Virus record (IMG/VR): IMGVR_UViG_3300023178_000178
Span: 1-31,188 of that record
From: a virus
Strand: one strand, 5' to 3'
DNA: 31,188 nt
Shown here one piece after another: positions 23,722-31,133 of this stretch. The stretch's first letter is position 1. Each line of letters opens with the position of its first letter. A program made the translations under genes and the position numbers. The notes under the pieces were generated by a model, which made no database searches, was not told where the DNA came from, and saw only the letters and a list, made by a program, of their open reading frames with translations.

Positions 23722-25413
23722 ATGCAAATAAATATAGATAAATTAGGTTATAGATGGGTTGGTCAATATTCTGCAACGGCAACCTATAAAGAAAATGATG
23801 TAGTATTCAAAGACTCTGGAACTTATAGAGTTGATGCTAGTGGTAATCTAATTGCTTTTGCTTTAGGTCAACAAGATGTTTTAACTAAAGGTCATTTACT
23901 TACTGGTGGAGATTCTGTTGGTGGTGTTAATTCACAACTTCTACATTCTAAATTAAATTCAGGAATTGAGTTTAGACATACAGATGAAAGAAACGGAACT
24001 TATGTAAAAAGATTGATGAGTTTTGGAAATAATAGTCCACATAGAGGACAATATTTAGGAACTTTTTATGATACTCCTATGGTTGTTATGTCAGACGGTA
24101 CAGTTAGACAATGGGGTAGAAGAAATAATGATGGTAGACACGGAACTGGAGTTTACGGACAGAACAGTAATACTTTTAGACCAGCTATGCTTCCTTTTCC
24201 TAAAGGAGTTGTAATTGATAAATTATATGGAAATGGAGTATTAAAAATTGCAATAGATACAAACGGTCATTCTTGGAGTTGGGGTAAATATGATGGAACA
24301 GATACAAACACAAGTGGTGCATCTAATCAACAAACACCAAAAAGAATGTATGATGTATTACCTGAATTAGAGAATGAAAAAATTGTAGATGTACATTGTG
24401 GCTATGGTTGGTACGGAGATGGTCACATATTAATGCTTACAGAAAGTGGCAAAGTATATGGTTGGGGTCAAAACAACTATGGTCAACTAGGAGATGGTAC
24501 TACTACCTTTGTATATACAGTAAAAAGAATTGGTGAAGAATTAGGCACAATAAAAAGAATGTTTTCTCTCCCTGCTACTTATGGTTGGACTTGTTTACAA
24601 ACAGAAGATAATACTTTATGGACAACTGGTAATCATAGTAATTATGGTCTAGCACCAACTGGAACTACTTTTCAAAAGGTAACTATGCTTAACTCAGTTG
24701 GTTCTCCAGTTATTGATATAACTTCAAGTATACACGATGGTCATTGGGCAGCAGGTTCTCAATACTATGGAACTCTTATGATTTTACATCAAAATGGAAA
24801 TGTTACTAACTTAACTAATAGTGGATTAAACCAAGCAGGTTGGGGTACACAAGGACAAAACGGTTATACTGTTGTGCCTAGTGACCCTTTTGAAACTAAC
24901 TGTGCAGAAATAATTGCTATGAATGGTGGATATGGTAGAGCACTCTCAAGAAGAACTGACGGTACAATATGGCATAGAGGTTATAGTGGATTTAGTACTA
25001 GTCCTACTGGTGGTAACACTACTGGTTGGAATCAATACAGAGATTACAATAACGAACCAATCACAAATGTAACTAAAATTAATATGCTCGGAGGTCACTA
25101 TGGAAGTCATTTCTCAGCACTTACTAGTGATGGAATATTGTATTGTTGGGGTGCGACAAATCAAGGAAGTGACGGAGCAGGTCTTGGAAGTAATTATAAT
25201 AATGCAACAACACCTACTGGTCTGTCACCAGTAAAAATACCTGAGAAAATCATTGACTATGATGTTGGTGGTTATTCATCAAGTGGAACTGGATATTTTA
25301 CAGTTCTAGCATTAACTGAAAGTAATACTTTGTATGCTTTTGGTTACAATAATTATTACGCAAGTAATGATTTTAACGGAGCACGATGGACTCCAAAAAG
25401 AGTTCAATTTTAA
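23722..25413 (+). CDS. RCC1-repeat tail fibre protein 1
   Basis: 563 aa. The N-terminal 40 residues (YRWVGQYSATATYKENDVVF) resemble the small aromatic binding modules found at the start of marine phage fibre proteins; the next gene has the same module. From about residue 110 the chain carries seven or eight RCC1-type repeats, recognisable by D-G-T-V-x-x-W-G and the clear unit GKVYGWGQNNYGQLGDGTTT near residue 245. RCC1 repeats form a seven-bladed beta-propeller, usually a protein-binding platform. Being directly downstream of the fibre adaptor, this is the likely distal host-recognition protein. There is no signal peptide. Many Gly, Asn, Tyr and Trp residues suit a secreted, sugar- or protein-binding surface. 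The blade assignment is by eye. Confidence 0.8.
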   Translation: MQINIDKLGYRWVGQYSATATYKENDVVFKDSGTYRVDASGNLIAFALGQQDVLTKGHLLTGGDSVGGVNSQLLHSKLNSGIEFRHTDERNGTYVKRLMSFGNNSPHRGQYLGTFYDTPMVVMSDGTVRQWGRRNNDGRHGTGVYGQNSNTFRPAMLPFPKGVVIDKLYGNGVLKIAIDTNGHSWSWGKYDGTDTNTSGASNQQTPKRMYDVLPELENEKIVDVHCGYGWYGDGHILMLTESGKVYGWGQNNYGQLGDGTTTFVYTVKRIGEELGTIKRMFSLPATYGWTCLQTEDNTLWTTGNHSNYGLAPTGTTFQKVTMLNSVGSPVIDITSSIHDGHWAAGSQYYGTLMILHQNGNVTNLTNSGLNQAGWGTQGQNGYTVVPSDPFETNCAEIIAMNGGYGRALSRRTDGTIWHRGYSGFSTSPTGGNTTGWNQYRDYNNEPITNVTKINMLGGHYGSHFSALTSDGILYCWGATNQGSDGAGLGSNYNNATTPTGLSPVKIPEKIIDYDVGGYSSSGTGYFTVLALTESNTLYAFGYNNYYASNDFNGARWTPKRVQF

Positions 25414-25438
25414 TAATAATGTATAAAAGGAGCAAACT

Positions 25439-27574
25439 ATGACTACAGTAAGTCTTGGCAAAGTATCTTTTACTTGGAAAGGAAGCTATGATGCCAGTAC
25501 AACTTATAATTCACAAGATGTTGTGGAATATAACGGAGATTCATTTGTATGTGTAACAGATAATACAACTGGAACTACACCAACTACAACTAGTTCTACA
25601 ACTAGTCCAACAACAAGTAATCTAACAGTAACTGTACAACAATATTATGGCAGTAATTATTTTTACATTGATGGTGTAAAGACACCAACATTACAGCTTT
25701 ACGAGGGTAATACTTATGTGTTTGATGTTTCAGATTCTAGTCTTTCCAACCATCCTTTAAAGTTTTCAACAACAAGTGATGGTACTCACAACTCAGGTAC
25801 TGAATATACAACTGGAGTTACCACAAATGGAACAGCAGGTTCTTCTGGTGCAACAGTTACAATAGTAGTAGCTTCTGATGCTCCTATACTTTACTATTAT
25901 TGTGGAAATCACTCAGGAATGGGTGGAACAGCTAATACACCAACTTATGCTACAACAACAACAACAACATCTAATTGGAATTTACTTGCTCAAGGTAGTC
26001 TAGGGGTAGGTCAAAATTCTGGTGATTTAATTTATTTTGATGGTACACAATTACAGAGGCTTCCAACTGGTAATGCCAATCAAGTATTAAAAATAGATGG
26101 TACTACACAACTTCCAGTTTGGGGTGATACAAATTACAGAAGTGGTGTTAAAGGTAAGTATCTATGGAACTTTAGTGCTATGTCTTACAGAAGAAATTTT
26201 TGTGTAATGGAAGATGGTACTATGCGAGGTTGGGGTACAAACTCATACGGTACTCTAGGAGATGGTACTACGACAACTAGGTATGCTCCAGTAACTCCTG
26301 CATTTGACAATGCAAATAATTTTACTGGAATAAAACTAGAGTCTGATGGCACTATGAGAGATGGTGTTATAAAAGCTACTTATTATAATATGAATATTAT
26401 AGGCAACAACGGACACTTATATACTTGGGGTCAGAATTCGTATAGTCAAATTGCTGATGGAACGACAACAAATAGATTAACACCTTATGATGCTACTGCT
26501 GACTCAGCCAACTCATTAAATGGAAAAGAAGCATATCAAATAGCACAAACTGTTACTGCTCAAAATTATGATTCTCTAATGGTGTTATGTACTGACGGAA
26601 CACTTCACGGTGTTGGTTATAATGGTTATGGTCAATTAGGAAACTCATCTACAACAAACGCAAATAGATTTGGTGCTGTTTCTCAGACAGCTCTTAAATT
26701 TTGGAAAGTATTTGGAAGTGGGGATAGATACACTTCTTATATTGGATTAGGTGCAGTATATGGAGATGCACTAGTTGGTGGTGGTACAGTTGGTTCAACT
26801 ACTGATATTTTAACAGAAACACCAGTAACATTTAGAGTTTACTTCTGGGGTTATGCAGGAGATTATCAGAATGGTTTTAATACAAACACTAACTATTCTG
26901 TACCAACAGAAATAACTACTTTTTATTCAAACACTAATAATATAATTAAGTGTGTTCCAACAAGACACTCTTGGTTTGCTTTAAGTGATAATGGAACTTT
27001 ATATGGTTGGGGTTATCCTTATGGTGGGCATCTTGGTAACGGAACAACATCCACAACTCAAGCTGTTACACAAATTGAAACTAATGTAGCTGAAATAGTT
27101 GCATCAAAATCATCTAACGGAAATACTTGTGCTTGGTATAGAAAAACAAATGGTGAAGTATATGCTAGTGGGTATAACGGTTACGGACAACTAGGTGTAG
27201 GCGATACAACTGCAAGAAGCACATTTACACAATCAGCAACTGCTCCTACAAATATAACCAAGATGGTTGTATCAGGTGGGGAGAACTATGATTCTGTAAT
27301 GGCTTTAACATCTGACAACGAAGTATATGGGGTTGGATACAATGGTGTAGGTAATCTAGGAATTGGTAACACAACTAACCAAAGCACTTGGCAAAAAGCA
27401 TTATTTCAAAAACCAATAGTTGATATATGTTCTCTTGGTCACAATGGTTCAGAAAACGGTTATACAATTATTACTGATGATGGTGGAGTGTATTCTACTG
27501 GATATGGTAATACTGGTCAAACTGGTGATTATAGTGGTAATAATCAATCAACATTCCAACCAATTATATTCTAA
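25439..27574 (+). CDS. RCC1-repeat tail fibre protein 2 with a cupredoxin-like domain
   Basis: 711 aa. Order: an N-terminal module (FTWKGSYDASTTYNSQDVV) like that of the previous protein; a Thr-rich linker (42-60); a beta-sandwich of about 105 residues (62-168); a second Thr linker; then seven or eight RCC1 repeats such as GTLYGWGYPYGGHLGNGTTS and GEVYASGYNGYGQLGVGDTT. The inserted domain has His105 in SNHPLKFS and Cys155, His158 and Met161 in YYYCGNHSGMGG. That is a His/Cys/His/Met type 1 copper set with the C-x2-H-x2-M spacing of amicyanin. Similar domains occur in other marine proteins, to my memory, but copper binding on a phage fibre is untested. The RCC1 part is a diverged paralogue of the preceding gene. 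AAAGGAGC precedes the ATG. Confidence 0.8.
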   Translation: MTTVSLGKVSFTWKGSYDASTTYNSQDVVEYNGDSFVCVTDNTTGTTPTTTSSTTSPTTSNLTVTVQQYYGSNYFYIDGVKTPTLQLYEGNTYVFDVSDSSLSNHPLKFSTTSDGTHNSGTEYTTGVTTNGTAGSSGATVTIVVASDAPILYYYCGNHSGMGGTANTPTYATTTTTTSNWNLLAQGSLGVGQNSGDLIYFDGTQLQRLPTGNANQVLKIDGTTQLPVWGDTNYRSGVKGKYLWNFSAMSYRRNFCVMEDGTMRGWGTNSYGTLGDGTTTTRYAPVTPAFDNANNFTGIKLESDGTMRDGVIKATYYNMNIIGNNGHLYTWGQNSYSQIADGTTTNRLTPYDATADSANSLNGKEAYQIAQTVTAQNYDSLMVLCTDGTLHGVGYNGYGQLGNSSTTNANRFGAVSQTALKFWKVFGSGDRYTSYIGLGAVYGDALVGGGTVGSTTDILTETPVTFRVYFWGYAGDYQNGFNTNTNYSVPTEITTFYSNTNNIIKCVPTRHSWFALSDNGTLYGWGYPYGGHLGNGTTSTTQAVTQIETNVAEIVASKSSNGNTCAWYRKTNGEVYASGYNGYGQLGVGDTTARSTFTQSATAPTNITKMVVSGGENYDSVMALTSDNEVYGVGYNGVGNLGIGNTTNQSTWQKALFQKPIVDICSLGHNGSENGYTIITDDGGVYSTGYGNTGQTGDYSGNNQSTFQPIIF

Positions 27575-27690
27575 TGCAAGTAACTAAAGACTTAATAAAA
27601 TTATCAAATATCTTAATAAAGATACCAAAGGCTACAAAAAGAGTTTGGGATTTATCTGAGAATAGATGGGGGTATAAGAAAAATGCCTAG
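27574..27690 (+). CDS. 38-residue basic peptide of unknown function
   Basis: ATG shares a base with the fibre gene's TAA, and the TAG lies 5 codons into nothing but the next gene's start (8-base overlap). The frame is the only sense reading of this gap. The peptide is basic with an amphipathic helix (DLIKLSNILIKIPKATKRV) and a final W-D-L-S-E-N-R-W-G-Y. No domain is recognised. Tight overlap on both sides argues for real translation; the absence of a ribosome binding site suggests coupling. It precedes the lysis block and might belong to it. Confidence 0.5.
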   Translation: MQVTKDLIKLSNILIKIPKATKRVWDLSENRWGYKKNA

Positions 27691-27895
27691 ACTAAGTCAA
27701 ACGCAAGAATTAAAGACAACACAACAATTACAAACAGAACTTATAGCACACGAAAGAGAATGTGCAGAAAGAGCAAAATCAGTACAAGAAAAGCTGCAAG
27801 GCTTGGATAAAAGACTATGGAGGTTAGAAGCAATGATTATGGCATCCACTATTGCTATGATTACATTGTGTATTAATGTATTTATAAAATTTTAA
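27683..27895 (+). CDS. Small coiled-coil protein with C-terminal membrane span
   Basis: 70 aa. Residues 8-48 form a charged coiled coil (ELIAHERECAERAKSVQEKL), and residues 50-70 (AMIMASTIAMITLCINVFIK) form a membrane helix at the very C-terminus. The layout resembles XhlA-type lysis accessory proteins and some spanin-like proteins. Its place, where T7 has the holin gene 17.5, supports a lysis role, but that is inference from topology and position. The N-terminus overlaps the 38-residue peptide. Confidence 0.6.
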   Translation: MPRLSQTQELKTTQQLQTELIAHERECAERAKSVQEKLQGLDKRLWRLEAMIMASTIAMITLCINVFIKF

Positions 27896-27913
27896 TGACA
27901 AGAAAGGAATATA

Positions 27914-28372
27914 ATGTTAGCAGAACTAGCTGCTGCAAACGCAGCTTTTAGTATAATTAAACGCACAATATCAAATGGCAAGGAATTGTTTGAAGCAGGT
28001 GAAGCTATTGGAAAGCTAGTTCACGCACACGAAACTGTTAGAGATAAAGCCAACAAAAGAAAAAACTCTATGCTTACTGTTATTAGTAACAAAAAAGAAA
28101 GTGACCTTGAAGAGTTTATGGCTTTAGAAAAAATGAAAAAGTATGATGCAGAACTAAAAGAATATATGCTTATACACGGCAGACCAAACTTATATACAGA
28201 TTATGTAAAGTTTTGTGCAGAAGCTAGAAAAAGAAGAAAGCTTGAATTAATTAAACAGAGAGAAGCAAGACAACAACTTTTAGAAACAATTGGTATAGGG
28301 CTATTAGTTATTGGAGGAATAGTTGTTGTCTCTTTTATAGGATATATAATATTACAAAGTCGAGGAGGATAA
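27914..28372 (+). CDS. Conserved membrane-anchored protein of the lysis region
   Basis: 152 aa. The N-terminus is MLAELAAANAAFSIIKRTIS, followed by a long charged helical part with ESDLEEFMALEKMKKYDAEL and a short W-less YTDYVKFCAEARKRRK segment. A single strong membrane span, IGIGLLVIGGIVVVSFIGYI, lies at about 126-145. I recall this family as a common unnamed protein beside the holin in marine podoviruses. It might act as an inner-membrane spanin-like component, but it lacks a separate lipoprotein partner and the membrane span is at the C-terminus, which is not the usual Rz topology. AAAGGAAT lies upstream, and the next ATG follows directly after its stop. Confidence 0.65.
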   Translation: MLAELAAANAAFSIIKRTISNGKELFEAGEAIGKLVHAHETVRDKANKRKNSMLTVISNKKESDLEEFMALEKMKKYDAELKEYMLIHGRPNLYTDYVKFCAEARKRRKLELIKQREARQQLLETIGIGLLVIGGIVVVSFIGYIILQSRGG

Positions 28373-28744
28373 ATGATTTTTGGAGCAATAACAAATATTT
28401 TAGGTAGTGTAGTAAAAGGCTACTTTGAAACTAAAAAAGAGAAAGCAAAACAAAAGCTATTACAAGTACAAGCTGAGACAAAGATAATGGAAAAGAAAGT
28501 CTCAGGGGAAATTGATTGGGATATGGAAATGGCGAAAGCAAGTGACAATTCGTGGAAAGACGAATGGCTCACAATAATTTTTTCTATACCCCTTGTTTTA
28601 CTTTTGCTAGGGCAAGAGGAAAGAGTAACAGCTTTCTTTGCAGCTTTAGAAAGAGCACCAGATTGGTACACCTACCTGCTCGGTACAATTGTAGCTGCGT
28701 CATTCGGTATTCGTGGTGCTACTAAATTCTTTGGAAAGAAATAA
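28373..28744 (+). CDS. Holin, 3TM GTA-type family
   Basis: 123 aa. The pattern is an N-terminal amphipathic or membrane-surface helix (FGAITNILGSVVKGYF), a charged linker, SWKDEWLTIIFSIPLVLLLL (first clear span), then a Trp-Tyr-rich turn (PDWYTYLLG) and a second span ending in ASFGIRGATKF. This order, with the W-K-D-E-W and F-G-I-R landmarks, is what I recall of the 3TM holin family (GTA_holin_3TM). A holin would permeabilise the inner membrane so that the amidase can reach peptidoglycan. GAGGAGG lies just before the ATG, and the stop overlaps the HNH gene. Confidence 0.8.
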   Translation: MIFGAITNILGSVVKGYFETKKEKAKQKLLQVQAETKIMEKKVSGEIDWDMEMAKASDNSWKDEWLTIIFSIPLVLLLLGQEERVTAFFAALERAPDWYTYLLGTIVAASFGIRGATKFFGKK

Positions 28745-28983
28745 TGAAGAAAAGAAACTATAGAAAAGAGTATGATGATTATCACGGAACTCCAGAACAA
28801 AAGAAACGCAGAGTCGGTAGAAATGCTGCTAGGCGATATGCTATTAGACAAGGTAAAGTAAGAAAGGGCGATGGTAAGGAAGTCGACCATAAGGATTTTA
28901 ACACAACTAATAATAGTCCTAGTAATCTTAGAATTATGTCTAAGTCAGCTAACCGAAGCAAACAACCTAAAAGGAAAGGCTAA
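28744..28983 (+). CDS. Small HNH endonuclease
   Basis: 79 aa. EVDHKDFNTTNNSPSNLRIM is a compact HNH motif: Asp-His at residues 48-49 and Asn near 60 in the NNSPSNLR segment, followed by the Asn of NRSKQ. The N-terminal part is basic (RKEYDDYHGTPEQKKRRVGR) and likely binds DNA. Free-standing HNH genes next to terminase genes are frequent in phages; in HK97-like phages such proteins boost terminase cleavage, and a similar packaging role is plausible here. A homing endonuclease origin is the alternative. ATG shares a base with the holin stop. Confidence 0.85.
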   Translation: MKKRNYRKEYDDYHGTPEQKKRRVGRNAARRYAIRQGKVRKGDGKEVDHKDFNTTNNSPSNLRIMSKSANRSKQPKRKG

Positions 28984-29228
28984 TGAAAAATAAATCACAG
29001 AAATTATTAGAAGACCTACACGAGGCAACTGCAATAGAACTATTAGAACGAGTGCGTTCTGGTTCTGCTAAACCTGCTGACCTTGGTGTAGCTGTAAAGT
29101 TCTTAAAAGACAATGGTGTAGAAGCTATCCCAGTTGATGGTTCTACTTTAAATAAACTAATGGAAGAATTACCTTTTAATAATGATGAAGACGAACTCGA
29201 AGAAATCAAAACCCAACAAACTCATTGA
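28983..29228 (+). CDS. Terminase small subunit (T7 gp18-like)
   Basis: 81 aa (T7 gp18 is 89). QKLLEDLHEATAIELLERVR, SGSAKPADLGVAVKFLKDNG and an acidic tail (NNDEDELEEIK) are typical of T7-like small terminases, which recognise the concatemer and help the large subunit. It overlaps the large subunit start by 47 bases and the HNH stop by 1 base, matching the usual gp18-gp19 neighbourhood. Confidence 0.85.
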   Translation: MKNKSQKLLEDLHEATAIELLERVRSGSAKPADLGVAVKFLKDNGVEAIPVDGSTLNKLMEELPFNNDEDELEEIKTQQTH

Positions 29229-30879
29229 CTTTAGAAATTTTCTATATCTCGTTTGGAGACATCTCAACCTACCAGAGCCTACTCCAATACAGTATGATAT
29301 TGCTAACTATATACAAAATGGTCCTAGACGATTAGTCATTGAAGCTTTTCGTGGTGTTGGTAAAAGTTATATTACTAGTGCCTTTGTTGTGCATCAACTA
29401 TTGATTAATCCAGAACTAAAGGTTCTTGTTGTCTCAGCCAGTAAAACTCGTTCTGATGACTTCTCTACATTTACGCAGAGACTAATACACGAGATGCCTA
29501 TACTTAATCATCTAAAACCTAGAGAAGAGCAAAGAGCATCTAAGATATCTTTTGATGTAGGTCCTGCAGCAGCTTCACACTCTCCCTCAGTTAAGTCAGT
29601 AGGTATTACTGGACAACTAGCAGGTAGTCGTGCAGACTTAATTGTCGCTGATGATATTGAGATACCAAATAACTCTGCTACTCAAATGATGCGAGACAAA
29701 CTTGGTGAATCTATAAAAGAGTTTGATGCGATTCTAAAACCAGATGGTCGCATCGTATATTTGGGTACACCACAGACAGAATTGTCAATTTATGAAGAAT
29801 TACCCAATCGTGGCTATGAAATACGCATCTGGACAGCACGATACCCCTCAGAAGACGATATAAGCCGTTACAGCAGCCGTTTGTCACCTTTGCTATGTGA
29901 TACTATCTCCAGAGCCAAAAAACCTCTCTGTGGGCTTCCTACAGACCCCAAAAGATTTACGGATGACGATTTGCTAGAAAGAGAGTTGTCTTATGGTAAA
30001 ACTGGATTCGCACTTCAGTTTATGCTCGATACTACTCTGTCAGATGTAGACAGATATCCACTAAAAGCATCTGACCTAATTGTTATGCCAATTGATAACG
30101 ATAAAGCACCAGAAAAAGTTGTATGGGGTAGAAGTCCAGTTAATGAGATAAAAGACCTAACTAATCTTTCTCTAGCAGGAGATAAGTTTTATTCACCACA
30201 AGATACTGTTGGTTCTTGGATTGACTATACTGGTTCAATTATGGCTATTGACCCATCTGGTAGAGGACAAGACGAAACTTCATATGCTGTTATCAAAATG
30301 CTAAATGGTCAATTGTTTCTAATTGATGCAGGTGGAGTGCGTGGTGGTTACTCTAGTGAGACATTACAGAGTCTTAGTGTTATAGCTAAGAAGTATAAAG
30401 TAAATGCAGTAATAGTAGAAAGTAACTTTGGTGATGGTATGTTTACTGAATTACTAAAACCAGTACTGTATAAGATATACAATGTTAGTATAGAAGAAGT
30501 AAGACACAGTAAACAGAAAGAACTAAGGATAATAGATACACTAGAACCAGTTCTAAATCAGCATAGGTTGATTATAGACCCAAAGGTTATAGAAAAAGAT
30601 TGGCAATCAGTACAGTCTTATAGTTCTGAGAAAGCACCTAAGTATACTCTTATACATCAGATGACTAGAATAACAAGAGATAGAGGTGCTCTAGTCCACG
30701 ATGACCGACTAGATGCATTGTCTATGGCTGTTGCTTACTGGGTAGAACAAATTAGTGCTGATGCAGACAGAGCAATAAAAGACAGAAGAGAAGAATTACT
30801 AGACATAACTCTAGAGAAGTTTGCTACTAATACTTTGTTAAAGAAAGATGAAGAAGAATATCACCAATGGATTAATTAA
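29182..30879 (+). CDS. Terminase large subunit (T7 gp19-like)
   Basis: 565 aa (T7 gp19 is 586). This is the ATPase motor and nuclease that packages DNA into proheads. Walker A AFRGVGKS (55-62); Walker B ADLIVADDIE (151-160); the segment HSPSVKSVGITGQLAGSR is nearly identical to T7. The nuclease domain has MAIDPSGRGQDE (Asp357), IVESNFGDGM (Glu413) and VHDDRLDAL (Asp507, Asp508, Asp511). Start is ATG 29182 or 29185, within the small-subunit gene; no clear ribosome binding site is seen, so coupling is likely. It is the last clear gene. The close similarity to T7 gp19 suggests short direct terminal repeats as the packaging mode. Confidence 0.97.
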   Translation: MMKTNSKKSKPNKLIDFRNFLYLVWRHLNLPEPTPIQYDIANYIQNGPRRLVIEAFRGVGKSYITSAFVVHQLLINPELKVLVVSASKTRSDDFSTFTQRLIHEMPILNHLKPREEQRASKISFDVGPAAASHSPSVKSVGITGQLAGSRADLIVADDIEIPNNSATQMMRDKLGESIKEFDAILKPDGRIVYLGTPQTELSIYEELPNRGYEIRIWTARYPSEDDISRYSSRLSPLLCDTISRAKKPLCGLPTDPKRFTDDDLLERELSYGKTGFALQFMLDTTLSDVDRYPLKASDLIVMPIDNDKAPEKVVWGRSPVNEIKDLTNLSLAGDKFYSPQDTVGSWIDYTGSIMAIDPSGRGQDETSYAVIKMLNGQLFLIDAGGVRGGYSSETLQSLSVIAKKYKVNAVIVESNFGDGMFTELLKPVLYKIYNVSIEEVRHSKQKELRIIDTLEPVLNQHRLIIDPKVIEKDWQSVQSYSSEKAPKYTLIHQMTRITRDRGALVHDDRLDALSMAVAYWVEQISADADRAIKDRREELLDITLEKFATNTLLKKDEEEYHQWIN

Positions 30880-30920
30880 TGGACACAATAGGAGGGGGGG
30901 CTAAAGTACATATATAGTAT

Positions 30921-30950
30921 TACATAGTAGTACATAGTAGTACATAGTAC
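30921..30950. repeat. Three tandem 10-bp repeats (TACATAGTAG)
   Basis: TACATAGTAG, TACATAGTAG, TACATAGTAC in direct succession, about 40 bases after the terminase stop. One helical turn per unit could place a bound protein on one face of the DNA. T7 carries short direct repeats beside its terminal redundancy, so a role in end formation is possible. Confidence 0.85.
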
Positions 30951-31073
30951 TATAGTATACTATATACTGCTAGTTCTGTGTCTTATCTATAGGTCAAATA
31001 TTTAGTAAAAAAATGTGAAAGGGTTATACGCATAGGTTTCCGTGGCGATTCCCCCCATTGGTATGCAGGCAGG

Positions 31074-31082
31074 TGCTATAAA
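31074..31082 (+). promoter_or_regulatory. Possible extended -10 promoter at the right end
   Basis: TGCTATAAA matches TG-N-TATAAT with one mismatch. No -35 element is seen. If used, transcription would begin near 31089 and dyad copy 5 would lie about 30 bases downstream. The same TGCTATAA word precedes the capsid gene. AT-rich DNA makes chance matches common. Confidence 0.22.
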
Positions 31083-31118
31083 AAAGAAAGCTATGGTATA
31101 TGGTAGGAAATATGCGAC

Positions 31119-31133
31119 TGTCTCACTGAGACG
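31119..31133. repeat. Dyad repeat copy 5 (TGTCTCACTGAGACG), right end
   Basis: TGTCTCACTGAGACG: the arms match the other copies except for the last base, and the centre is C. Flanks AC before and CAA after are shared with copy 4 in the capsid leader, giving ACTGTCTCAYTGAGACRCAA for the two non-coding copies. Confidence 0.8.

Noticed and set aside
30949-30968. ACTATAG as a T7/SP6-like promoter core
   Set aside because: The match is a by-product of the AT-rich palindromic repeat; the same short word occurs inside coding sequence (about 10052 and 28758) without matching flanks.
179-31133. The dyad as a chromosome-type parS site (TGTTTCACGTGAAACA)
   Set aside because: The outline is similar, but arm base 4 differs, the length is 15 not 16, and no ParB-like protein is in the window.
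179-31133. The dyad as the phage RNA polymerase promoter (CTCA-T resembles the T7 core)
   Set aside because: Phage promoters are not palindromic; the second arm is just as conserved, and the sites do not sit consistently before genes.
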